This document shows positions 10,863 to 23,067 of a DNA stretch of 64,000 nucleotides, in pieces. The translations under genes and the position numbers were made by a program. How positions within the stretch are numbered: position 1 is the stretch's first letter; each line of letters begins with the position of its first letter. Source of the DNA: Brassica napus. Lineage: Eukaryota; Streptophyta; Magnoliopsida; Brassicales; Brassicaceae. Location of the stretch: positions 186,001 to 250,000 of the forward strand of contig NW_026015623.1 in NCBI RefSeq assembly GCF_020379485.1. The letters run 5' to 3'. The notes under the pieces were generated by a model. The model was not told the origin of the DNA. It did no database searches and was given only the letters and a program-made list of their open reading frames with translations.

Positions 10863-10931
10863 AACTCAGATCGTGATCTTGTACTGAACTGAAGCTGAAG
10901 ATTTGCGGAATGAACACACCAGGCTATGAGT
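10863..10931 (-). other. E1 5' leader, proximal part
   Basis: A short untranslated stretch between the E1 start codon and the E2 insertion. The leader resumes at 22447 with the TSD of E2 and the E1 primer binding site. Positions 10927-10931 (TGAGT) are the left copy of that TSD. Confidence 0.85.
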
Positions 10932-11458
10932 TAAACACTTTTGTGTTTTAGAGAATGATTCAAACAACCAGAGATACTTAGATTCAAAGATTAAAGAGAT
11001 TAAGAGATTTTAGTGAGAGAATCAAGAGAGAGACTCAAAACTCCATTAATTATTAAAGATGAGGTTTACAACATACTTATATGAGAGAGACAATCAATTT
11101 CGAAATCAATCAGATAAGGTAGAGGTTCAGGGCATGTGTAGTCAAAGAGAGCCATCCAAAAGCAGCCAATGGGAGTCTTCACATGCTTGATCCCTTTGGC
11201 ATCTTTTACTAGATGCTGTCTACTTTACAGCCTGTCTCCAGCCTTATCCAGCCCTAAACCTTATCCAGGCTGCTCCTCCCTTATCCATACAGCTCCTTGG
11301 TCGTGGCTTACTCTCTAATGTGAGCCAAGGTAACTTTCCAAGCTTTAACTTAGTTACCACAGTAAAAACCAAAGTTACTGTGGTAACTCCAAAGTTACTG
11401 TCTGTCTCAATCCTCATTCTCTATCAATGTAGTCACTCTTTATTACCTCATCTCAACA
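10932..11458 (-). repeat. E2 3' LTR
   Basis: 527 bp, with a 14-bp inverted repeat at 11352-11388 (AGTTACCACAGTAA and its complement). Confidence 0.94.
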
Positions 11459-11498
11459 CTCCCCCTCAAGCTTGACCATGTGGAACAAGTCAAGCTTG
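11459..11498 (-). promoter_or_regulatory. E2 polypurine tract and adjoining hairpin
   Basis: Purine tract at 11459-11472. The inverted repeat CAAGCTTGAC / GTCAAGCTTG spans 11467-11498. Confidence 0.85.
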
Positions 11499-11527
11499 GA
11501 AACCATGAAGACCTCCCTCATTAAAAA

Positions 11528-11568
11528 CCTCACCAAAGAAAACCCATTGGGATAAAACTTTGATGAGG
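11528..11568 (-). other. E2 conserved 3' UTR hairpin
   Basis: The arms CCTCATCAAAG and CTTTGGTGAGG carry a G-C to A-T double change relative to E1, which preserves the pairing. Confidence 0.7.
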
Positions 11569-13227
11569 GAAAAAGAGTGGAGACTCAATGGTTAAGGGGC
11601 TCAGCTCCTGGGAGTAAGATCAATGAGTCCAAGCCTGGATAGTATGGACTCCATTGTCTTCAATCTCGCTGCCTTAGTAAACACATCTGCAAGCTGATCT
11701 TCACTTCTTGTATAACATGGCAGAATCACTCCTAAGATAATCATCTGCCTCACCTTATGACAATCCACCTCTATGTGCTTTGTTCTCTCATGAAACACTG
11801 AGTTGGAGGCAATGTGGATAGCTGCTTGATTGTCACAATGCATAGTCATAGGAGTACTCTGCTCAATCTCTAGATGCTTCAAGATCCCCTTGATCCACAC
11901 CAACTCGTTTGTCAGCTTCAGCATGGCTCTATACTCAGCTTCAGCACTTGAACAAGAGATAACCTTCTGCTTCTTACTCTTCCAAGTAACCAAGTTTCCT
12001 CCAATGAATGTACAATACCCAGTAGTTGATCTCCTGTCCACTCTATCTCCTGCCCAATCAGCATCACAATACCCAACCACTTCTGTACTGCCATTACAAC
12101 CCATCCAAACTCCTTGTCCAGCCGTCCCACTCAGATACCTCAGTACCCTATCAACCATCTTCCAGTGATGGACCTTTGGCGCCTGCATATGCTGACTCAC
12201 TTGGTTCACAGCAAAACATATATCTGGTCTGGTGATTGTCAAGTAGATCAGCTTGCCAACCATCTTCCTGTATAGCTTAGGATCTTCAAACAGCTGCTTC
12301 TCTTCAACCTCCCCCTCACGCAGAACTTAATATCCCTCCTCAAGGGGTGTCTTAGCTATCTTTCCTCCAAGCACATCAGTCTCCTTCAACATATCCATAG
12401 TATACTTCCTTTGAGACATAAACAAACCCTCCTTTGATCTGCATATCTCAATGCCCAGAAAATACTTCATCTCTCCCAAGTCTTTGATATCAAACACAGA
12501 CTTGAGGAACTCTTTAGTGGCTTTAATCCCAGCCTTATCACTCCCTGTGATAATCAAATCATCCACATATACTAGTATCACAATGATCCCTGATGGAGTA
12601 ACCAAAGTGAAGAGTGTATGATCCAGTTCAGACTTCCTGAATCCTCTCCCATTGAGAGTTGTACTCAGCTTCCTGTACCAAGCTCTAGGAGACTGCTTCA
12701 GCCCATATATTGCCTTCTTCAATCTCAAAACATTTCCTGGTTTTACTAGATGCTCAAGACCAGGAGGAGGAAGCATGTATACCTCATCTTCTAGCTCACC
12801 TTGTAAGAAAGCATTCTTCACATCCATCTGCCACAAATCCCACTCCAAGTTTGTTGCAATGGACAACACAATCCGAACTGTATGTAGCTTAGCTACTGGT
12901 GCAAAGGTATCAATGTAATCCTCTCCATAGGTCTGTGTAAATCCTCTTGCAACCAATCTGGTCTTCTTCCTATCAATCTGTCCATTTGCTAGATACTTGA
13001 TTGTGAAGATCCATCTACTAGATACAGCCCTCTTTCCCTTAGGCAGCTCACTCTCATACCATGTATCATTCTTGATCATAGCACCTGCTTCAGCTCCCAC
13101 TGATTCTTTCCATTCCTTGTCTAACATAGCTTCTTCATAAGCCCTTGGTACATAACTCTCATCCAGACTAATCATAAAGGCATGATGCTCCTCTGGAAAC
13201 TCAGCAAAGGAACACACGGCTTGAGAA

Positions 13228-13274
13228 GGATGCTCCACAGCCTGGGCATTGTAGTACACTCTCGTGTTTACCCA
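13228..13274 (-). other. Invariant 47-nt block, E2 copy
   Basis: Same block in the integrase-RT linker, with CAG at the variable codon. Confidence 0.75.
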
Positions 13275-15173
13275 GTTGGAAGGATCCCTCTTTATCCTTG
13301 TGCTCCTCCTCAAAGCTTGAACCTGATCTTCAGTTTGCACCGGCTCCACTTGCTCTTCTTCTGAACTGGCCGGTCCGACTTGTTCTTCTCCACTAGACTG
13401 AACCTCATCCACTTCTCCACTAGACTGAACCTCATTGTTCTCAACTTCTTGTGATGTATCTTGATCATGAAGACCTGAATCCTCTTGGTTTTGCTCTTGC
13501 TCACCAGATTCAGTTCCATTCCCCCTCTCATGATCAAGAGGAGTTGTTCTTCCAGCTCCACCAGTCTGATTGGAAGGCTCTCTCCTTCCGGGTTCCTGAT
13601 CCTGGGATAACCCTATCCCGAGCTTCTCCAACAACACTCTCAGTATTGTTGCCTTATCAGATGGAGCTTGAGACAAATCCTTCAGATTTTCCCACTCCTT
13701 TTCTTCATAATAACCTTTTGTTTCAACAAACTTCACTTCTCTAGATACCATCACTCTCCTTGCTTCAGGATCATAGCACTTGTACCCCTTCTGAGTGATA
13801 GAGTAACCAATGAACATAGCCTTAGTACTCTTTGCCTCCAGCTTGTTTCTCTGCTCTCCTGGAACCATGACATAGCACACACACCCAAAGACACGTAGGT
13901 GATCAATGACAGGTTTGCTCTTGTTCAACACTTCAAATGGAGACAGATTCTTTAATATCTTTGTTGGAACCCGGTTGATGAGATAGCAAGCAGTCTGTAC
14001 AGCATCACTCCAAAAGCGTTTTGGGACATTTGCATGAAACATCATTGATCTAGCAACCTCCATCAAGTGCCTGTTCTTCCTCTCAGCCACACCATTCTGC
14101 TGTGGTGTATAAGGGCAGCTAGTCTGATGCACAATCCCATGCTTGGCTAGATGACTCTTGAAGGCATTGCTGATGTATTCACCTCCATTATCTGATCTCA
14201 GTACCTTCACAGTAGCATTGTATTGATTAGATACATATGCTTGGAAGTTCATAAATGCTTCTAGCACCCTATCTTTAGATGGAAGCAATGTAAGCCAAGT
14301 ATACTTAGACTTCTCATCAATGAATGTCACAAAGTACTTCTGGCTATCTCTAGACAAACAAGGAGCAGTCCACACATCTGAATGAACTAGATCAAAGCAA
14401 TGCTCATAAGTAGTTTCTGATGTTGGAAAAACAGTCCTACAATGCTTTCCTAATATGCATGCTTCACACTCCAAGTGATTAAATGACATATTAGGAATTA
14501 TCAATTCAATAGCACGAGCATGAGGATGTCCCAATCTAGCATGCCAAGTAATACTATCAATCTTCCCATAAGTACTACTCAAACACATAGAATCAAAGGG
14601 TTGAGAGATCTTAGCCAATTGGAGCTGGTATAGATTATTCCTGCTGTCTCCTCTACCAATGACCCTTCCAGTCTTCAAATCTTGGAACTCAACATCATCT
14701 GGCCTGAATACTACTTGACAGCCAAGATCAATTGTTGCTTTCCTCACAGATAACAGATTTGAAGCAAACTGTGGCATGTAGAAGGCATCTGAGTCTTTAT
14801 CAAATAGCTTGAGCTTTCCAACCCCTTCTATTGGAATCCTATCACCATCAGCTATCATCACACCCCCAGTAGCTTTCTTTACATCACTCATTAAGCTTAT
14901 ATCACTAATCATGTGATGACTTGCTCCAGAATCAACAATGATGGGTTTGTTGGATGTGGATGCTTTGGCAGGAGCACCTTGTCTCCGGGTCGTAGCCAAA
15001 GCATACACATACTTGACAAACTCATTCCATTCCTCCTTTGTGACACGCTCATCTGCTCCTTGCTCCCTTGTACTCATGCTCCCTTCACCCATATCGGCAG
15101 AGTAAGAACACTCTCCCACAACTCTCTTCTTACCCTTTCCTATGTTGATATAAGCTTTGGATAGCATTCTGCA

Positions 15174-15305
15174 CCTCCTCCTCTTCCGGAAGCCCTCACT
15201 CCTACTCCCGGTTAGCCTCCATGAGCCCTCACTCCTACTCATGGTTAGCTTCTGGAAGCTCTCACTCCTACTTCCAGTCGGCTTCCATGAGCTCTCACTC
15301 CTACT
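15174..15305 (-). repeat. Four 33-bp units coding for the SR repeat in E2 gag
   Basis: Same four 11-residue SRSE units as E3, with one SES to SEG change in the third. No CCHC knuckle follows. Confidence 0.85.
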
Positions 15306-15325
15306 CATGGTTAGCCTCTCATCAT

Positions 15326-15848
15326 TATTAGATTTAGTGATTTAAAGAGTGATGAAGTTTAATCTGAGAATTAAAGAGATTGGAGATTAAGAACAAGAGA
15401 GAGAGAGACTCAAAACTCCATTAGCTTGATTAATGAGAGAGTTTACAACATATATAGATAAGAGATACATATTTTCGTGATGGTTCAGTCTAGTTAGGAT
15501 AAGAAGCATGTGTAGTCAAAGATGCCTCATTCAAACCAGCCAATAAGGTTCCTCACATGCTTGGGCATCTTGCTTTAGCTTTCCAGCCTGTGCCAGCCTG
15601 TCTAAAGCTCTCTTCCCTTGACCAGACCTTATCCAAACTCCTCCTTGCTTATCCAGACTCCCCATGTCGTGTTCCACTCTCCAAATGGATGCAAGGTAAC
15701 TTCTCAAGTCTTTTAACTTAGTTACCACAGTAACAATAAAGTTACTGTGGTAAATCTCCAAAGTTACTACCTGCTCCAAATCCCTTCATCTATCCATGTA
15801 TCAACTCTTCATCTCCTCATCTCAACACTTTATTCTCTTATCTCAACA
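15326..15848 (-). repeat. E4 3' LTR
   Basis: 523 bp, paired with 20569-21091. The inverted repeat is at 15722-15753. Confidence 0.95.
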
Positions 15849-15888
15849 CTCCCCCTCAAGCTTGACCATGTGAAACAAGTCAAGCTTG
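15849..15888 (-). promoter_or_regulatory. E4 polypurine tract and adjoining hairpin
   Basis: Purine tract next to the LTR. The inverted repeat CAAGCTTGAC / GTCAAGCTTG spans 15857-15888. Confidence 0.85.
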
Positions 15889-15917
15889 GAAGAACCATGA
15901 GATCTCCCTCATTAAAA

Positions 15918-15958
15918 CCTCATTAAGGAAAACCCATTGGGACAAAACCTTAATGAGG
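15918..15958 (-). other. E4 conserved 3' UTR hairpin
   Basis: A perfect 11-bp stem identical to that of E3. Confidence 0.7.
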
Positions 15959-17622
15959 AAAGAGTAGAGATCACATGATCAGGAGAGTGTATAGACTAGT
16001 CCTTAGGCGAGAGATCAATGAGTCCTAACCTGATGTGTATGGACTCCATTGTCTTTTGCCTTGCTGCCTTTGTGAACACATCTGCTAACTGATCCTCACT
16101 CCGAGTATAACAAGGTAGAATCACCCCAAGAATCATCATCTGCCTCACCTTGTGACAATCAACCTCAATGTGCTTTGTTCTCTCATGGAACACAGAATTA
16201 GATGCAATGTGGATAGCTGCTTGATTATCACAATGCATTGTCATTGGCGTTGCTTGAATAATCTCCAGATGCTTCAAAATCCCTTTTATCCACACTAGCT
16301 CATTTGTAAGCTTCAGCATTGCTCTATACTCGGCCTCAGCACTGGAGCAAGACACTACCTTCTGCTTCTTACTCTTCCAAGTGACCAAGTTACCACCAAT
16401 GAATGTACAATAGCCTGTGGTTGATCTTCTGTCTGCTCGGTCTCCAGCCCAATCTGCATCACAATAGCCTACAACCTCAGTACTCTTGTTACATCCCATC
16501 CATACTCCAAGACCAGTAGTTCCATTCAGATACATCAAGATCCTTTCCACCATCTGCCAATGGTGCTCCTTAGGAACTTGCATGTGTTGACTGACTTGAT
16601 TCACCGCAAAACACACATCAGGTCTAGTAATGGTAAGATAAATCAACTTCCCCACCAGCTTCCTATATAGCTTAGGATCATGGAACGGCTTGCTATCCTC
16701 AATCTCCCCCTCACGTGGAACCTTGTAACCATCCTCCATTGGCATCTTGGCTGTCTTTCCTCCATAGGCATCTGCTCCCTTCAAGAGATCAATCACATAC
16801 TTCCTTTGGGACATAAACAATCCTTCCTTTGATCTGCATATCTCAATCCCAAGAAAATACTTCATTTCCCCTAAGTCTTTAATCTCAAAGCTTGCCTTGA
16901 GATACTCCTTTGTAGCCTTGATGCCTTCCTTATCACTGCCTGTGATGATAATATCATCCACATACACAAGCAACACCACAATACCAGATGAGGTGGTTAG
17001 GGTAAAGAGAGTGTGATCCAATTCTGACTTTCTGAACCCTCTCCCATTCAGTGTAGTACTCAACTTGTTGTACCACGCCCTTGGAGACTGCTTGAGACCA
17101 TAGATAGCTTTCCTCAACCTCAACACATTACCCTTCTTTACTAGATGTTCAAGACCTGGTGGTGGATGCATGTATACTTCATCTTCCAACTCTCCTTGAA
17201 GGAATGCATTCTTCACATCCATTTGCCACAAATCCCACTCAAGATTCACAGCTAAAGATAATACAATCCTGATAGTATGAAGTTTAGCCACAGGAGCAAA
17301 GGTCTCAACATAGTCCTCACCATATGTCTGAGTAAATCCTCTTGCCACCAACCTAGACTTGCGCCTCTCTATTCTCCCATCAGGATGAAACTTGATTGTG
17401 AACACCCATTTACTAGTCACTGCCTTCTTCCCTTTAGGCAGCTCACTCTCATACCACGTTTCATTCTTAATCATGGCTCCGGACTCATCAGCAACTGAAT
17501 CTCTCCACTCCTTTAAGGCCATAGCTTCTTCATATGTCCTTGGAATATAGCTCTCATCCAAGCTTACTGTGAAGGCTGTATGCTCGTCCGGAAACTCTGC
17601 AAAGGAACACATAGCTTGAGAA

Positions 17623-17669
17623 GGATGCTCCACAGCCTGGGCATTGTAGTACACTCTCGTGTTTACCCA
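17623..17669 (-). other. Invariant 47-nt block, E4 copy
   Basis: Lies just downstream of the frameshift in the linker and is identical to the E3 copy. Confidence 0.75.
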
Positions 17670-19603
17670 GTTGGAAGCATCTCTCTTCACCCTTGTGCTC
17701 CTCCTTAGCTCCTGAACTGTTCTTCTTGTGGCTCTTGCCCATCTTCACTTGATTGAGCACCACTCTCATTTGAACCATTAGGATCTCCTTCCCACTCTCC
17801 ACTCTCATCTGAGCCAGTAGACTCTCTTTGCCCATCTCCACTAGACTGAGCACCAGTCTCTACTTCCTGTGTCACCTCTTGATTATGCTGGCCTGAATCT
17901 TCTTGATTTTGCACTTGCTCATGAGATTCAGTTCCATTCCCCCTCTCATGATCAAGAGGAGTTGCTCTTTCAGCTTCACTAGTCGGATTGGAAGACTCTC
18001 TTCTTCCAGATTCCTGATCCTGGGATAACCCTATCCCTAGCTTCTCCAACATCACCCTCAGTGTTGTTGCTCTATCAGATGGAGCTTGAGACAAATCCTT
18101 CAGATTTTCCCACTCCTTTTCTTCATAATACCCTTTTGATTCAATAAACTTCACTTCTCTAGATACCATCACTCTCCTTGCTTCAGGATCATAGCACTTG
18201 TATCCCTTCTGAGTGATAGAGTATCCAATGAACATAGCCTTAGTACTCTTTGCCTCCAGCTTGTTTCTCTGTTCTCCTGGAGTCATGACATAGCACACAC
18301 ACCCAAATACTCGTAGGTGATCAATAAAAGGCTTGCTCTTATTCAGCACCTCAAATGGAGACAGATTCTTCAGTATCTTGGTTGGGACTCGGTTGATGAG
18401 ATAGCAAGCAGTTTGTACAGCATCTCCCCAAAAGCGTTTTGGGACATTTGCATGAAACATCATCGACCTAGCAACCTCCATCAAGTGCCTATTCTTCCTC
18501 TCAGCTACACCATTCTGCTGTGGTGTGTAGGGACAACTGGTCTGATGCACAATCCCATGCTTGGCTAGATGACTCTTAAAGGCATTGCTGATGTATTCAC
18601 CTCCGTTGTCTGATCTCAGTACCTTCACAGTGGCATTGTATTGATTAGATACATATGCTTGGAAGTTCATAAAAGCTTCTAGCACCCTATCTTTAGATGG
18701 AAGCAATGTGAGCCATGTATACTTAGACTTCTCATCAATGAATGTCACAAAGTATTTATGGCTGTCTCTAGACATGCATGGAGCGGTCCACACATCCGAG
18801 TGAACTAGATCAAAGCAATGCTCATAAGTAGTCTCAGATGTTGGGAAAACAGTCCTACAATGCTTTCCTAATATGCATGCTTCACAATTCAAGTGATTGA
18901 ATGACATATTAGGGATTATCAATTCAATGGCACGAGCATGAGGATGTCCTAATCTAGCATGCCAAGTAATACTATCAATCTTCTCAGCAGTACTACTCAA
19001 GCAAATAGAATCAAAGGGATTAGAGGTCTTAGCCAAGTCGAGGTGGTATAGCTGATTCTTGCTGTCTCCTCTGCCAATGACTCTCCCAGTCTTCAAATCT
19101 TGAAACTCAACTTCATCAGGTCTGAATACTACTTGACAATCAAGATCAATGGTAGCTTTCTTCACAGATAATAGATTTGAAGTGAACTGAGGCATGTAGA
19201 AGGCAGCCGTGTCCTTCTCAAACAGTTTTAGCTTTCCCACTCCTTCTATTGGGATCATGGCACCATTAGCTATCATAACACTCCCTGTTGCAGCCTTGAT
19301 CTCACTTATAAGCCTCCTATCACTGATCATATGATGACTTGCTCCAGAATCAATCACAATGGGTTTAGAAGCTCCGGATTGTATAGCCTGCTTCCTGCTT
19401 GCTGCTAAGGCTTGTACTTGTTCCATGAACACTCTCCATTCCTTCCTGGTGATGCGATCATCAGCTCCACTCCCTTTCTCCTGCTCTTTTAACACCCCAC
19501 TGTCTTCTACTGATTCCCCCATGTAGGCTGAGTAAGAACACTCTCCCACAACTCTCTTTCTACCCTTTCCTATGTTGATAGAAGCTTTGGATAGCATTCT
19601 GCA

Positions 19604-19735
19604 CCTCCTCCTCTTCCGGAAGCCCTCACTCCTACTCCCGGTTAGCCTCCATGAGCTCTCACTCCTACTCATGGTTAGCTTCTGGAAGCTCTCACTCCTA
19701 CTCCCAGTTGGCTTCCATGAGCTCTCACTCCTACT
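19604..19735 (-). repeat. Four 33-bp units coding for the SR repeat in E4 gag
   Basis: Same units as E3, residues 188-231 of the E4 frame. Confidence 0.85.
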
Positions 19736-20296
19736 CATGGTTAGCCTCTCATCATCTCTCATTATCCCATACGCCCTTCTTATAAGCACACAGACCTCTT
19801 CCATTTCCGGAAGCTGTTCCCCTCTTAGAACCATCTCCACCAGCCACCCATATGATGACTCCATACTCGCCAAGAGCTTCAGCACCATCGCTTGCTCTTG
19901 TGTAGTATCCCCATCCACATGGGATCTCAACCCTTGTAGTTCAACCCACAAATGTTGTAGCTTCCTCACATGGTTATTAAACCCTTCTCTTCCTGGTTTA
20001 ACTTCACTAATCACCTTCTTGACTTCATACACTCTCCTAAGACTGATCTTGTCCTCATAAACATCTTCAATCTTCTCAAGCAGTGTACTTTCTTCAAGAC
20101 TAAAGCAATCTCCACTTGTTTCTCTTGCTGTCTGATCTTTCTCAGCAGCTTTACCCTTCAAAGACTCTTCCTTCTCATGGTTTCTCCAAACTCCACACCT
20201 TTTCAGAGTTGTTTTCATCTGTGAGAACCACCCCCACTCATTCCCTCTCTCTTTCTTCTCTTCACACCTTGTTGTACCAGATTGAAGCAGCTCCAT

Positions 20297-20568
20297 CTTC
20301 TTTAGCCTAGATCTTCACTCAACTGCTTCTAATCTCACACGCCAAGCTTAACCACAAGCTAGACCCCTCTTCTGACCTTGTCAAACGCCTACAGAGACTC
20401 CCTTGAAGCTGACTCTCCAAAAGAAACACCAACAGACACAAACTTGACTTTTAAAGGATCTAGCTCTTGAAAAATCTCAAGAACTCTCAAGAACACTCAA
20501 GAACACTCAAGAACATTTGGAACCACGAAATCACTCTCTCCTTTTAAAGCAACCTGGCTCTGATACCA
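20297..20568 (-). other. E4 5' leader with primer binding site
   Basis: The 18-nt primer binding site is at 20551-20568. TCAAGAAC-type direct repeats lie at about 20474-20514. Otherwise featureless. Confidence 0.85.
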
Positions 20569-21091
20569 TATTAGATTTAGTGATTTAAAGAGTGATGAAG
20601 TTTAATCTGAGAATTAAAGAGATTGGAGATTAAGAACAAGAGAGAGAGAGACTCAAAACTCCATTAGCTTGATTAATGAGAGAGTTTACAACATATATAG
20701 ATAAGAGATACATATTTTCGTGATGGTTCAGTCTAGTTAGGATAAGAAGCATGTGTAGTCAAAGATGCCTCATTCAAACCAGCCAATAAGGTTCCTCACA
20801 TGCTTGGGCATCTTGCTTTAGCTTTCCAGCCTGTGCCAGCCTGTCTAAAGCTCTCTTCCCTTGAACAGACCTTATCCAAACTCCTCCTTGCTTATCCAGA
20901 CTCCCCATGTCGTGTTCCACTCTCCAAATGGATGCAAGGTAACTTCTCAAGTCTTTTAACTTAGTTACCACAGTAACAATAAAGTTACTGTGGTAAATCT
21001 CCAAAGTTACTACCTGCTCCAAATCCCTTCATCTATCCATGTATCAACTCTTCATCTCCTCATCTCAACACTTTATTCTCTTATCTCAACA
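20569..21091 (-). repeat. E4 5' LTR
   Basis: 523 bp, with the inverted repeat at 20965-20996. Confidence 0.95.
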
Positions 21092-21096
21092 ATCAT

Positions 21097-21637
21097 CTCT
21101 TATTATCCCATACGCCCTTCTTATAAGCACACATATCTCTTCCATTTCCGGAAGTTGTTCCCCTCTTAGAACCATCTCTACCAGCCACCCATATGATGAC
21201 TCCATGCTCGCCAAGAGCTTCAAGACCATCTCTTGCTCTGGTGTAGCATCCCCATCCACATGGGATCTCAACCTTTGTAGTTCAACCCACAAGTGTTGTA
21301 GCTTCCTCACATGGTTATTGAACTCTTCTCTTCCTTGTTTAACTCCACTGATCACCTTCTTGACTTCATACACTCTCCTAAGATTGATCTTGTTCTCATA
21401 AACATCTTCAATCTTCTCAAGCAGTGTACTTTCTTCAAGACTAAAGCAATCTCCACTTGTTTCTCTTGCTGTCTGATCTTTCTCAGCAGCTTTACCCTTC
21501 AAAGACTCTTCCTTCTCATGGTTTCTCCAAACTCCACACCTTTTCAGATTTGTTTTCATTTGTGAGAACCACCCCCACTCATTCCCTCTCTCTTTCTTCT
21601 CTTCACGCCTTGTTGTACCAGATTGAAGCAGCTCCAT
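21097..21637 (-). pseudogene. E2 gag, N-terminal part
   Basis: The start at 21637 (MELLQSGTTRREEKK) gives about 180 residues that align with E3/E4 gag up to the E4 insertion; the rest continues at 15320. The core RRVYEVKKVI...LQHLWVEL aligns with the ordinary copia gag motif SRVFEVKQAI...FRSLWSEL of E6, so it is a divergent copia gag. The first 60 or so residues have no visible counterpart in the other families. Confidence 0.87.
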
Positions 21638-21919
21638 TTTCTTTAGCCTAAAGCAACAACCTTTAGCCTAGATCTTCCCCCAAATGCTTCTAATCTCACA
21701 CGCCAAGCTTACCAACAAGCTAGACCCCTCTTCTGACCTTGTCAAACACCTAAAGGGACTCCTTTGAAGCTGACTCTCCAAAGGAAACACCAACAGACAC
21801 AAACTTGAATTTTAAAGGATCTAGCTCTTGAAAAATCTCAAGAACTCTCAAGAACACTCAAGAACATTTAGAAAAACGAAATCACTCTCTCCTTTTAAAG
21901 CAACCTGGCTCTGATACCA
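21638..21919 (-). other. E2 5' leader with primer binding site
   Basis: Almost the same as the leader of E4, including the ACTCAAGAAC repeats, and ending with the primer binding site at 21902-21919. The similarity to E4 drops sharply at the LTR boundary (21920). Confidence 0.85.
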
Positions 21920-22446
21920 TAAACACTTTTGTGTTTTAGAGAATGATTCAAACAACCAGAGATACTTAGATTCAAAGATTAAAGAGATTAAGAGATTTTA
22001 GTGAGAGAATCAAGAGAGAGACTCAAAACTCCATTAATTATTAAAGATGAGGTTTACAACATACTTATATGAGAGAGACAATCAATTTCGAAATCAATCA
22101 GATAAGGTAGAAGTTCAGGGCATGTGTAGTCAAAGAGAGCCATCCAAAAGCAGCCAATGGGAGTCTTCACATGCTTGATCCCTTTGGCATCTTTTACTAG
22201 ATGCTGTCTACTTTACAGCCTGTCTCCAGCCTTATCCAGCCCTAAACCTTATCCAGGCTGCTCCTCCCTTATCCATACAGCTCCTTGGTCGTGGCTTACT
22301 CTCTAATGTGAGCCAAGGTAACTTTCCAAGCTTTAACTTAGTTACCACAGTAAAAACCAAAGTTACTGTGGTAACTCCAAAGTTACTGTCTGTCTCAATC
22401 CTCATTCTCTATCAATGTAGTCACTCTTTATTACCTCATCTCAACA
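21920..22446 (-). repeat. E2 5' LTR
   Basis: 527 bp, with the inverted repeat at 22340-22376. TSD TGAGT follows at 22447-22451. Confidence 0.94.
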
Positions 22447-22451
22447 TGAGT

Positions 22452-22469
22452 AACCTGGCTCTGATACCA
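22452..22469 (-). promoter_or_regulatory. E1 primer binding site
   Basis: The plus strand reads AACCTGGCTCTGATACCA, the 3' end of plant initiator tRNA-Met, so on the minus strand the tRNA can prime there. It sits between the E2 insertion and the E1 5' LTR. Confidence 0.92.
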
Positions 22470-23067
22470 AATAAGATTTATAGAAAGAGTTAGAGTGATT
22501 TAGAGAATAAGAGAATGAGATTGGATTATGAAGAGATTAGTGAAGAATCATGATGAACACTCAAGAACAAGGGAGAGAATGACTCAAACTGTGTAATATG
22601 TTATTAATGACATGAGTTGATATATATACAAGGAGAGAGAGCTAGGGTTTGCGAGAATCAGATAGGTTAAGCATGTGTAGTCAAAGGGAGAAGGAGCGCC
22701 CATTTCAAACTGTCCAATGGGAGGCTTTACACGCTTTTGGCATCAAGGCATCTTGGACAAGATCCTTTCCTCTTTCCAGCTGTGCCAGCCTGTCTTGGAC
22801 TTCCTTTTCTTCCTATTCAACGGTCTGATCCATAGGTGCAAGCTCAGGTAACTTCTCTTTCACTTTCCTTTTACTCGGGTGATCATAAGTTCCCTTTGGT
22901 CGAGTTAAGGTCGACCATGGTCCGTCCAAACTGTACGGCCTGTACGGCCATGTACGGTCTTGTACGACCTGGTCGATCCTCACTCCAAAAACTCACCCAA
23001 GCTGAACCTTCTCTCATGTTCTCCAACTCCTCCTCTCTTCTCTTCTTATACTCAGCTCATTTCAACA
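22470..23067 (-). repeat. E1 5' LTR
   Basis: 598 bp and complete. It contains four GTAC-core motifs of the GTACGG type clustered at about 22934-22970. It borders satellite at 23068, where TAAAT would be the TSD copy; the other copy is outside the window. Confidence 0.92.

Larger units (their letters stand above)
11601..15325 (-). pseudogene. E2 pol with end of gag, in-frame stop in the RT-RNase H connection
   Basis: The frame runs from the SR repeats of gag (15174-15305) through protease (VDSGASHHM), integrase and RT (LVYVDDLI) to a premature TAA at 12327-12329, where related copies have a Lys codon in GYKVPREGE. The same frame then continues to 11601 with the RNase H motifs intact, so one stop separates RNase H from the rest. 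The right side (15321-15325) is the E4 TSD; the gag N-terminus continues at 21097. Without E4 the only defect I see in this frame is the stop. Confidence 0.9.
15996..20296 (-). pseudogene. E4 gag-pol, frameshifted in the integrase-RT linker
   Basis: Gag, protease (IDSGASHHM) and integrase read from 20296 to about 17705. RT and RNase H read in another frame from about 17700 to 15996. E3 has GAACTTGTTC where E4 has GAACTGTTC near 17718, so one base has been lost. All catalytic motifs are present on both sides (integrase D-D-E, YVDD, RNase H). E4 keeps the 12 linker residues that E3 lost. Protein from the intact start would contain gag, protease and integrase only. The start matches E3 (MELLQSGTTR). 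Confidence 0.92.
15326..21091 (-). mobile_element. E4: nested Ty1/copia element in E2 gag
   Basis: 5,766 bp. Its 523-bp LTRs differ at one position seen (15622 C versus 20865 A). The TSD is ATCAT (15321-15325 and 21092-21096). It is the closest relative of E3 in the window. Nesting order is E1, then E2, then E4. Confidence 0.95.
10932..22446 (-). mobile_element. E2: nested Ty1/copia element in the E1 leader
   Basis: 527-bp LTRs (10932-11458 and 21920-22446) differ at one position I saw (11124/22112). The TSD is TGAGT (10927-10931 and 22447-22451). E4 is inserted into its gag. Without E4 it is about 5.7 kb. Its gag belongs with E3/E4 but its LTR is clearly diverged from theirs. Confidence 0.94.
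1..23067 (-). mobile_element. E1: Ty1/copia LTR retrotransposon, host of nested elements
   Basis: This minus-strand copia element is truncated by the left window edge. Reading right to left it has a 5' LTR (22470-23067), a primer binding site (22452-22469), a 5' leader (10863-10931), gag-protease-integrase (7721-10862), RT-RNase H (621-1986), a polypurine tract (480-493) and a partial 3' LTR (1-479). E3 splits the pol frame and E2 splits the leader. Removing both gives a continuous reading frame across the E3 site. The right end abuts satellite DNA, so E1 inserted into the satellite. The two LTRs differ at about four of the 479 comparable positions, counted by eye. The gag N-terminus is closest to that of E8. 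Confidence 0.93.
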
